64,000 nt of DNA from assembly GCF_000003815.2 (NCBI RefSeq), contig NC_049985.1, positions 2,271,643 to 2,335,642 on the forward strand. Reading direction: 5' to 3'. The notes beneath the pieces were generated by a model. It was given only the letters and a program-made list of their open reading frames with translations. It did no database searches and was not told where the DNA came from. How positions within the stretch are numbered: the stretch's first letter is position 1; each line of letters begins with the position of its first letter. Shown here one piece after another: positions 23,901-35,900 of this stretch. Both the position numbers and the translations under genes were made by a program. Source of the stretch: Branchiostoma floridae. Its lineage: Eukaryota > Chordata > Leptocardii > Amphioxiformes > Branchiostomatidae.

Positions 23901-26900
23901 TAGGCTGCTTGAAGTCCTCCAAACACACCTGGCAGACGAGAAATTCGTCTGTTATATCGCTGATCGTGTTCGACGCCATTTTTACCAAGTACTGTATATT
24001 GACTCTGTCACGCCCACTAAAGCTTTGCAAAGGGTCACAATGCAAAGCTTTGGTCGCTTATCATTAATATTTACCAGGTTATGAACTTTTGTCGCTTTTG
24101 GACGATCCATTTCAGGCGTTTTGAGGGGTACAGTCCGTGCAGACCCACTGCTGACACGACGCAAAGGGATACGATGCATTGATAAGGCAGGCAAGATTGA
24201 CCGAAGGCCGTCGACACCGGCTAAGCCAGGGAAATATTGACTTCGGCACACCCACTGAAACTTTGGAGAGGGTCACAGTGTGAAACTTTGAGCGCGTATC
24301 ATTGGTGTTTACTATGTTATATGGCTTCAGGACGTTCAATTACAGGCGTTTACAAGGGTTCAGGATGTTTCAAAGTACGCCGTGTACAGAATAGTACAGT
24401 CAGGTTAAGAAAGGTATGGAAAAAACATCGTTCTACATCAGGTACTATGCATAGCGTATAAGTCTTCATCAAATATGTGCAAGCTACTAGTACTGTATTA
24501 TAATCTGTGTAGGTGAAAATCCAACTTAACGGTGTGCTGCATAGCGTGAAGGATTCATGTACATGTAATCTAACATTGCACAAGTAACTAAAATTCCATA
24601 ACCTAATAACTGATTACTGAATCCTTTATTGACCTTTTAGTACTCTTTGCTAGATGTATTGGGCTATTTCTAATACAAGAAGAGAAAAGTGTCCATTTAT
24701 AATACAGCACACCACGATGAAATTGACTAAACTTTAAACACTCATATCTCGCCAACAAGGCACTAGATATGAACGCGGTTTTCACCAAATAACTTCGTAT
24801 TAGTTAGTTTTAACAATGTGCCTTTTTCTAGGAGTGGATGGGGAGGGGTATAGAAGGGGCGGTTGCTAACGGGCGTGGCTTGCCTAGTGACCATCCTCGC
24901 TACCAAGTTACTGGCTATTGGTGAACGTTGTTCCAAAGTAGAATTGATTGAAAATTATGAATTCTTCTGTCGTGTAGAACTGATATATGAAACATTACAG
25001 TATATGTAAGAACATTTCATGTGTATCTGAAACAAGCCTTTATTGAACAAAATTTTAGATTATTGTAAATGCAGAAACTTTCGCGGTGGATTAATGCTCG
25101 CGGTTTTCGCAGCGGCCGCTTCACCGTGAATTTAAAACCACTGCGAACATTTATCCATAACAGTAAGAGACTACAATGTATGGTGCTACCACGAAATTAA
25201 TACCACCGCAAAAAAGTCCATTTCCCCGCTACCGCGAACTTAAATCTCCGCGAACTTAAATGCATTTACAGTATTTTTCAATCTTGTCATCGTTAATTTT
25301 ACATGTGGAGTCAAATACAGAGGATTTAAACTAAGACGGGGTTTTAAAGTGTATTTGAAAGCAATATTGCAAATATATACGAGGGCAACCTTTTTCATCT
25401 TTATTACGATAAAGATTACAATAGGGATAATTTTTTGTCTTTGTTGGATACAGCATATGTACAAATGACGAGCATAATACAATGATTTATAGAGACATAC
25501 TTTGTTCTTTTGGAGATTGAATTTGAAGTGTAAAATTGTATCTCAGCGGCACAGAAGAATGGATTACATTGTGTATTGTCTTGCATGCTTAAGAACAAAG
25601 ATAAAAGGCCTGTGATTACATTGATTTTTGCACAATAACACATGTAATAGAAGGATGCGGAAAGCAGTTAAAAACTTTATTTTCCGCGGAAAAATTTTAT
25701 ACAACCAGGAAATTCAGAAACAACAAAATGCCCGTCGTGGGTCAGCGCCAGTCCCAATGGACGGTACAGTCCGTGTTCCTTCCGTGTCAGCACGTGCCTG
25801 ATAAACGTGCCGTCCCGACTGAACATGGAAACACGATCGTTGCCAAAGTCAGCCACGATGATGTTGTCCTCGCTGTCCGTTATGACAGTCTCGGGGTTTT
25901 CCAGCTGACCAGGTCCCCGGCCATGTGACCCGCATGTGAAGAGATGACGACCGGTGGGGTCAAATACCTTCACGTTGTGGTTGCTATAGTCACTGACGAT
26001 GATTTGGTTGCTGCTGTTGACGGTCACGCGGAGATAGGAACCCAGCTGCTGCTGACCTTGACCTTTATCCCCGAACTTCAGCATGACGTCACCGCTGGGA
26101 CTAAGTACGAAAACTCGGTGCTCGATAGTGACGATGATGCGTCCCAAACCGTCATCAGCAACACCACGTGTAGCGCCTCCTCTCTGTGCAGCCCCTGTCA
26201 CCTGGATGACACGTGACTCCCTCCCCTGTTTGTCCAGTACGTGAATCCTGTGTCCGTCTCCTGTCACCAACAGCTCACCGTTTGTCAGTGCCGCTACATA
26301 CACTGGCACGAATCGCAGATTGACCTTCTTCTTGAAGGAGCCATCTTTGTCCAGAAATTGCAGGCGTTTGTTGCAACAATCAGTCACTACAATGTCTCCC
26401 TCCGCAGTAACGGCGAGCGAGGTCGGGAAGTAAAACTGTCCAGCCCCACTGCCCTTCTTCCCAACAGTTTTCACGTGTTTTAGACTCGCGCCACCATTCC
26501 CGATCACCACGTCCAGTCGCACCTGCGTGATGTGAGGTGAGCACAAAGGTGTTCTCACCTGCCTTTTTATCCCACCCCGGAGGGCGACGGCAGCCTGGCC
26601 GGATTGCAGGTCTTGAATGGTTACAACTCGGTGGGACTTGGTCGCTTGAAGCCGACTGTGGGTGTAGTTACATTTCCGACACAGGTAGTCGGTACACTGC
26701 ACACAGTAGAACTGAGCCGAGTTCCCGACCTCACAGGCCGTACAGGGGACTCCATCCTCCCTCGCCTCGGAAGTTTTCCCTTTCGGCTGTTGTTGTGGCT
26801 TTTGTTGCAGAATGTCGCGCAGTTTGCCAACGAGGAAGTTGAACTTCAGCCCCTGAACGCCATTTCTGGGCAGTGGCACGTCCTGTCGGCATGTTGGACA

Positions 26901-29900
26901 GGCCAGTTTCCCTACCGGCTCTGTGGCCAGGAGCTTCTCCAAACACGGCTGGCAGAAGGTGTGAAGACACGACAGCATCCTAGGCTGTCTGAAGTCCTCC
27001 AAACACACCTGGCAGACGAGAAACTCGTCGGTAATGTCGCTGATCGCGTTCGACGCCATTGTGAACAAGTACTGAATATTGACTTGTCGCCTTAGGACGA
27101 TCCATTTCAGGTGTTTGGAGGGGTGCAATCCCATTTTAATACAACGCAATGGAAGACGGTGCATTGATAAGGCATGCAAGATTGGCCCAAGGTCGACGTT
27201 GACACCGGCTAAGCCAGGGAAATATTGACTTCGGCACACCCACTGAAACTTTGGAGAGGGTCAAAGTGTAAGACTTTGAGTGCTTATCATTGATGTTTAC
27301 CATGTTAGGTCGCTTCAGGGCATTCAATTAGAAGCGTTTGTAGGGGTTCAGGATGTTTTAAAATACGCCACAAAGGGATAGGATAAAAAGATAAAAGGTT
27401 GTTCGTAAGCTGTGTCAAAGTTGTCCCAAGATTGACACTGGCTTAACCAGTGTATACCAAGGATCCAGAGGAGATTCCTAACGGCCACTATGAGCACTAC
27501 AATCGCTTGGACAGTCAGTCTGCTCCGGGGAGTTTTCCTGTATGGTACAGGGTCGAACTCGCTGTACTAGTAGAAGACCTTATGAGAGTCCTTGTTCTTT
27601 TCTGTTGTGTCAATAAAGTTTACTTCTTTTTGGTAGGATCGCGGGGAAAATATTCTTGAGCGAAACAAAAGTATGAAACATGCGTTAAGGAGAACATTTA
27701 ATGCTCACTACAGCCGCCTATCCCGTCAGTCTGCCCTGGGGATTTTTCCTGTATCTCAAGTTAAGTTCTGCTTCCTTTACTTATGCCTATTTACATACCT
27801 TGTACAGGACATTATAAAAGTCCTCGTTTTGTCCTTTTGTGTCAATAATGTTTACTTCTTTTTGGTAGAATCGCAAGGAAAGTATTATTGCGAACTTCCT
27901 GTTTCCCAAGTTAAGTTCTACTTCCCTTACTTATGCCTATTTACATACCTTGTTATTGATGGTTAAATCATTGAACACGCCTTTGTGTACCTTCACTTGC
28001 AGAAGACCTTATGAAAAGTCCCTTTTCTGTTTTTTTCGTTATGTCAATAAAGTTAAGTTCTGTTTGGTAGAATCGCGAAAATTTTTGTCTCGTGCTGAAC
28101 AGAGGTATGAAACATTAAGATAAAGAACACTTAATGAGTTGTCACATACATTCTTCATTGACTATAATGTAAGTGTATTTTGATGTATTGAACCGCTTTT
28201 GACTAGAATGAAACAAAGTTCCTTTGCACTGCTTCACATGACAATGCAGTTCACAGGAAGCAAATCACATATCATCAAGTAGAACGCAAGATAACGCATA
28301 AATTTCAAGACATCGCAGAGTCTAAAACATACTGAATATCAATACAAACCATCCAGGCATTCTTGAGTTATTCTGTTCTTCTACATACATACATACGTAC
28401 AAACAAACGCTACCCAAAATATAACCTTCTCGGCGAAGGTAACAACTAACATCAGAAAGCCTGCCATCGGCATCTGAAGTCACCATTCTGTAATATTCAT
28501 GAGCAAACATAACAGAATGGTACAGAAAGGTTTAAAAAGGATGAAATAAAACATCGTTCTACGCCGAGTACAACATTGTGTAAAGTATAGAGTCCCTTTA
28601 AAATTTGCGAAAACTCCACCATCATAATCTGCTGTAGGTGGCACGTTCAACTTAACGGTGTGCTGGGTAGCATGAACTACCCATATACATGTAATCTAAC
28701 ATTGCACAAGTAACTAAAATTCCATAACCTGATAACTGGTTACTGAATCCTTTATTGACCTTTTAGTACTCTTTGCTAGATGTATTGGGCTATTTCTAAT
28801 ACAAGAAGAGAAAAGGGTCCATTTATAATACTGCACACCACGATGAAATTGACTAAACTTTAAACACTCATATCTCGCCAACAAGGCACCAGGTATGAAC
28901 GCGGTTTTCACCAAATAACTTCGTATTAGTTAGTTTTAACAATGTGCCTTTTTCTAGGAGTGGATGGGGAGGGGTATAGGAGGGACGGTTGCTAACGGGC
29001 GTGGCTTGCCTAGTGACCATCCTCGCTACCAAGTTACTGGCTATTGGTGAACGTTGTTCCAAAGTAGAATTGATTGAAAATTATGAATTCTTCTGTCGTG
29101 TAGAACTGATATATGAAACATTACAGTATATGTAAGAACATTTCATGTGTATCTGAAACAAGCCTTTATTGAACAAAATTTTAGAATTATTTTTCAATCT
29201 TGTTATCGTTAATTTTACATGTGCAGTCAAAATACAGAGGGTTAAAACTAAGAAGGGGTTTTAAAATGTATTTGAAAGCAATATTGATAATGCAAAGATT
29301 ACAATAAAGATAATCTTTTGTCTTTGTTGGATACAAAATATGTACAAATGACGAGCAAAATACAATGATCTATAGAGACATTCTGTATTCTTGTGGAGAT
29401 TGAATTTGAAGTGTAAAATTGTATCTCAGCGGTACAGAAGAATGGATTACATTATGTATTGTCTTGCATGCTTAAGAACATAGATAAAAAGCCTGTGAAT
29501 ATATTGATTTCTGTACAATAACACTTACATGTAATAGAAGGATACGGAGAGCAGTTAAAAACTTTAATTTCCGCGGAAAAATTTTATACAACCAGGAAAT
29601 TCAGAAACAACAAAATGTCCGTCGTGAGTCAGCGCCAGTCCAATTGGACAATACAGCCCGTGTTCCTCCCGTGTCAGCACGTGCCTGATAAACGTGCCGT
29701 CCCGACTGAACACGGAAACACGATGGTTGTTGCCACAGTCAGCTACGAAGATGTTGTCCTCACTGTCCGTTATGACAGTCTCTGAGTTTTCCAGCTGACC
29801 AGGTCCCCGGCCATGTGACCCGCATGTGAAGAGATGACGACCGGCGGGGTCAAATATCTTCACGTTGTGGTTGCTATAGTCACTGACGATGATTTGGTTG

Positions 29901-32900
29901 CTGCTGTTGACGGTCACGCCGAGATAGGAACCCAGGTGCTGCTGACCTTGACCTTTATCCCCGAACTTCAGCATGACGTCACCGCTGGGACTAAGTACGA
30001 AAACTTGGTGCTCGATAGTGGCGATGACGCGTCCCAAACCGTCAACAGCAACACCACGTGTAGCGCCTCCTGTCTGTGCAGCCCCTGTCACCTGGATGAC
30101 AAGTGACTCCCTCCCCTGTTTGTCCAGTACGTGAATCCTGTGTCCGTCTCCTGTCACCAACAGCTCACCGTTTGTCAGTGCCGCCACAGACCCCGGCTTG
30201 AACCCCAGATCGACCTTCCCCTTGAAGGAACCATCTTTGTCCAGAAACTGCAGGCGTGAGTTGTCATGATCAGTCACAACAATGTCTCCCTCTGCGGTGA
30301 CAGCAAGCGAGGTCGGATAGTCAAACTGTCCATCTCCACCGCCCCTCTCCCCAACAGTTTTCACGTGTTTTAGACTCGTGCCGCAATTACCGATCACCAC
30401 GTTCGGTCGCACTTGCGTGATTTGAGGTGGATACAAAGGTGTTCTCATCTGGTTTATTCCACCTACAAGTTTAGCTACTTCTTGCTCAAGTTCACCGCCT
30501 GGTGGGTCAAAGGTCAAGTTCACAAAGTTCTCGGTCAGTTTAGACTTCTCGGTGTTTTTGCTCTCCGTGGTTTGGTCCAACCGTCCGGTCAGTTCTCCGG
30601 CCACCGACATGAGCTCCGCCGGGCTCCCGTACTCCAACACGTTGTCCGTGAACTGGACACAGCTCCTGGCTGAGGCCAGGTCCATCTCAGCTGCCTCCAT
30701 GGCGGCTTCCATCTGTTTCTCACGAGCAGCGTTCATGGCGCGAAGCTGAGCGATTCTGTCGTTTCCCGCCTTCTTGGCGGCCTCGACGATCAAGTTAACT
30801 TGTTTTCTGATCTGTTCTTCTGACCGCTGGACCTCTGAAGACCATTCGTCCTTCACTGACTGCAGCTGTTGTATCCAAGTCTCATGCAGGACCGTCGCGT
30901 TCTTGACTGTCGCCAGTTTTGCCTTGATCTTTGCTCCCTCCCTCTCGGCCGCCTTCTCTATCTCTACATACCGGTGATCTTTGTGCGCCGTGACCACACA
31001 GTGCAGACAGATGACCCGGTGACAGGTGTCACAGTAGAACTTGTTCAGTTCCTGGTGATCCTCACACTTGGAGGTCTCCCTTGCCCGGAGCTCGGCGGCA
31101 GCTTTGCCGGATTGCAGGTCTTCAATTGTTACAACTTTGTGGGACTTGGTCGCTTTGAACCGACGATGGGTGTCGTTACATGTCTGGCACAAATAGTCGG
31201 TACACTCCACACAGTAAAACTGAGATGAATTTCCGACCTCACAGGCCGTACAGGGGATTCCATCCTCCATCGCCTCGGAAGTTTCCTCTTTCGGCTGTTG
31301 TTGCAGAATGTCGCGCAGTTTGCCAACGAGGAAGTTGGACTTCAGCCCCTGGACGCCATTCCGTGGGAGAGGCACGTCCTGTCGGCATGTTGGACAGTCC
31401 AGTTTCCCTACCGGCTCTGTGGCCAGGAGCTTCTCCAAACACGACTGGCAGAAGGTGTGAAGACACGGCAGCATCTTAGGCTGCTTTAAGTCCTCCAAAC
31501 AAACCTGGCAGACGAGAAACTCGTCGGTAATGTCGCTGATCGCGTTCGACGCCATTTTTACCAAGTACTGAATATTGACTTTGTCACGCCCACTGTAGCT
31601 TTGCAAATGGTCACAGTGCAAAGCTTAGGTCGCTTATCATTGATGTTTACCATGTTATGAACTTTTGTTGCCTTTGGACGATCCATTTCAGGTGTTTGGA
31701 AGGGTGCAGACCCATTGTTGATACGACGCAAACTTTGGGGATACGATACGTTGATAAGGCAAGCAAGATTAAGGAGGAAAAGCTATTCGTAAATTTTAGA
31801 AAATTATTTTCGGAAGGTTGACACCGGCATAACCATTGTTTCTCTGGGTTTGAGGAGAGCTTCCTGTGAGCACTACAGCCGCCTGGACAGTCAGTCTGCC
31901 CTGGGTATTTTCCTGTATGGGGCTGGGTCTAACCTGGTGGTTCCCCAATCAAGTTTTGTTTAGTTAACTTATGTTTATTGAAGTACCTTATCATTACTAT
32001 ATAACTATGTTAAATCATCGTATTACTTTTGTTTAGTTTACCTGTATTTATAGAGTATGCTTATGTTAAATCATTGGATCTACCTTTGTGCATCTGTTTT
32101 TGTAAGACCTTATGAAGGTCCCTTTTGTTATATTAGTAGCGGGAAAGGTTCTCTAGAGAAAAACAGATGTATCAAGAGTTGTCAGATACACTCTTCTTTG
32201 ACACCAAAAGAACACATGCTATTAAACAAACAAACACAACTGATCGCAAACGGCACCGAAAACATAACCTTCTTGGTGAAGCTCATAAACATTTTCGAAG
32301 CAAACAAATGAACATGTACCTAAATCTGCTTTTGTAATCTCAGCGCCTCCTCCCACACCAGACTGGAGGGTCCTCCTACCGTATGTGAGTAACACAATCC
32401 CCTCCAGGCCCCACATCACAAAATAACAAACACACAATATAATAAATAAATAAATAAATGAACAAACCTACCCTGCCAGCGTCTGATTCTGAAAGCTAAA
32501 CACCCCCTCCCACGGCAGACTGGAGGGTTTCCCTTCCAGTAACATCACAATCCCCTCCACATCGCAAAATAGCAAACAAACAAACAAACAAACTAGAAAG
32601 GCCGACATTTGCTTAAGAGCAAATACAGCATATTTCAGCCATACCCCTTCCCACGCAACATTGGACTGTTCCAAATCACCCCTGCGCAAAAATGGAACAT
32701 CCTCTTAACAGTACATTATCCCCCAAAGTGGACTGGTATTGTGAATTGATTCCAAGTAAAAACAGTGCTTGCTTCTATTTTTCAGAAAATGACAATAATA
32801 ACACCTTCCATTCAGAAAATTTTCATCATGACTGAAAATTGTTGAATGACTTCATGTAATGTCATTAACAATTTTCAGTACGATAACTAGGTGTAAGTTT

Positions 32901-35900
32901 AAAAAAGTATAAGCTCCTTGTGATGTGGGTACATTTATTATTGCAGTGAACTTTTTTTATTCAAGTAGGGCATACGATTTAATAATTATCAAGCAGGTGC
33001 AGGTACTGTAGGAGCGTTTGTTTTCTTCAAGCTGTAAAACTGTTAAACTGTTTTACTTTGTATGCAATCAGCCATCGAGCCTATTCTTATTTTAGTTTAA
33101 CAACTTCCTGCCAGACCCGGAAGATACGATTGAACCTTGTTCGAGGATTTATTTTCGTCTGTCTGGTCAGTCTGTTCATACCCTGCGCTGAGAGTGTTTT
33201 GTTGGGCTGAAACTCTGGCAGTTTAAAGTTACTTACAATTTAAATGTTCAAAGTTTATGTCAAAAAACAACAGCACTAAGAAATGTGGCCACTATAGACA
33301 GGTGGTCACTATAGAGAAAATGCTGATCTATTGACTAGGAGCATACGTTACACATGATTTCAGTACACTGATCATTAATCATATAAACATTGCACAGGTA
33401 AGCCAATTGTTTAGATGTACAATTAAGTTCAAATAATTCTGAAGAGAAATATTGATGAGAAAATAATCATCCTCGCCACTGTCTAACTTATAATTACGTA
33501 TCAAAACTAAACGCAGATTTTCTAACTAACGCACCTTTCGCCGACTTCATCAAAGGACCGCCGGCTATCAATCAAACACGGCTGTTGATTAGACTTAGAG
33601 TTTCAAACAGTCATGTGCTGTGTGCCAGTTGACAGCGAACTTCATGCTACGTGATGTTTTACATTGCTTGGACCTTCTTTCCTACAGCGGTGCTTCTACA
33701 AAATATTTAGACTGTAACACTGAGTCCCACATGTTTTATAGAATAGAATTTGACGCAGAACAGCGTTTTTTGCTGGGTAATTTTCTTGAAACATGTCCGT
33801 GGGAATATCAGCGAGGCGGCGACGTAGGGATATCAGACCGTCAACAAAAGTCGCACGGCGGCTAACGGCGCAGCGAAGATACTAGCGCTATAAATAAGCG
33901 CTTCAACTAAGGATGGCAACCCGTACAATATTTTTGTATACTGTTGAGCTAAGTAAAGTTTGTTGTTTATGAGGTTTTAGTTGTCTTTGAAGCTTTGACC
34001 CGAAATATTTTAAAGTCAAACTGCTGAAGAGAAGTAATTGACTGCTACGATTATCGTAGATATGGCCCTAAAAAAACTGATAAAAGAAGCCTTCTCAATA
34101 GTCTAAAATGCAAGAGCTTCCGGGGGGGCTTCGCCCACCTGGGTCCCCCCCCCCCCCCCCACAGTGGCCCTGCCCCTGGACCCCGCCAGGGACATTCGGC
34201 GGCCCCCGGACCCCTGTCCGACGCTTTGAAAAAATGTTGGCGAGAGGTCTGTACGGCCTGAGTCATCAAGTTAACGTATTGTGTGGTCCCGCTTATGAAT
34301 ATTACTTAGCCTTCGCTTTCCTCTTCGCTGATTGGCTGAACCATTAATTGAATTAACTCTTCCTGCCGGCTAGACGCAGGTGCAGATGTTGGCTCTGTGG
34401 GGTGAACGTCCGAAAGGTCATGGCATGGAGAACGAAAGAAAACCAATTTCCCATACAAAAAAGTGCTGTAATTAAGCCTTTTACAGTACTTTATGCCAAA
34501 AATTTTACTTGGATCATTTTACCGACTATCTTATGCCTATCTATACCAAATGTTACTCATACCAGGGTACAGGGGTGCAAAATATACCGTTATAAGACCG
34601 TCAACAACAGTCGCACGGAGCTAACAGCGCAGCGAAAATACCATCGCTAGCGTTTCAACTTCGGATAACAAGTTATAAGTACTGTTGAACTCAGTAACGT
34701 TAAAGTTTGTTTTTAGTTGCCTTTGACGGTTTGACCTGAAATAGTGTTACGCTAAACTCCTGAAGAGAAGTTAAGTGACTGCTGCGATTATCATAGATAT
34801 GCCCCTAAGAACTGATACAATATAAAGCCTTCTGAATAGTCTAAAATGCGAGAGCCTTAGGCGGGCTTCGCTCCCCCTGGCAAGAACACTGCTATATACG
34901 GGATCATGAGGCCCCGCTTATGAATATTAATTAGCCTTTGGCCTCCTCTTCGCTGATTGGCTAGGTCTTTGATTCAATTAACTCGCCGGCTGACGCGCAC
35001 AGGTGTGGCTCTGTGCGGGGTCACGGAAGGTCACGTCAGGAGGCCAAAAGAAAACAAATTTCCCCTCAGAAAAGTGCCAAAATTAATCATTTTAAAGTTA
35101 TTTATGTCAAAAATTTTACTTGAATCTTGTTACCAAGTATCTAATGCCTATCTATACCAAATTTCAGGTCATTTAATTGTAATACCAGGGAACAGGAGCC
35201 AAAAGTGTCCTTTTTTGGTAAAAAATTGGCCAAAAATCGCAAAAATAAGCATTTTGTTGCACTGTACACCAAAAGTGTTATTGAATTTATATGAAGGGAT
35301 TATCAAGGCACATCTGTGTCAAATTTCAGCTCATTCGGTTGCAATACCAAGGTACAGGAGCCAAAAGTGTCCTTTTTTGGTCAAAAATTGGTCAAAAAAT
35401 CGCAAAAATAAGCATTTTGTTGAACTGTACACCAAAAGTATTATTGAATTTATATGGGGGCATTATCAAGGCACATCTCTGTCAAATTTCAGCTCATTTG
35501 GTTGTAATACCAGGGTACAGGGGCCAAAAGTGTCCTTTTTTGGTCAAAAATTGGTCAAAAAATCGCAAAAATAAGCATTTTGTTGTACTGTACACCAAAA
35601 GTGTTATCGAATTTATATGGGGGCATTATCAAGGCACATCTCTGTCAAATTTCAGCTCATTTGGTTGTAATACCAGGGTACAGGGGCCAAAATATACAGT
35701 TTTGGTCTAAAATTGACCAAAAAATCTCAATAAAATCATTTTAGAGGCAGATATGAAAAAACTGAGAAAAAAGCATCAAGGTATTGGCCCATTCTACCCC
35801 TGTGCTAAATTTCAGGTCATTCGGTCCAGGAACGGCGGAGATGAATCACTTTGAAGATTTGACAGGAGAAAGAAGAAGAAAGAAAGAAGAAACATTACGA

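Noticed and set aside
24000-24045. N-terminal extension of TRIM B (and similar ones in C and D)
   Set aside because: It begins at non-ATG codons in duplicated 5' flank sequence. The ATG in MASN is shared by all four copies and is followed directly by the RING domain.
34957-35710. Protein-coding gene from the 205- and 139-codon open frames
   Set aside because: They lie on a 163-bp satellite that shifts frame each unit, and the encoded peptides are the same DNA repeat read in different frames.
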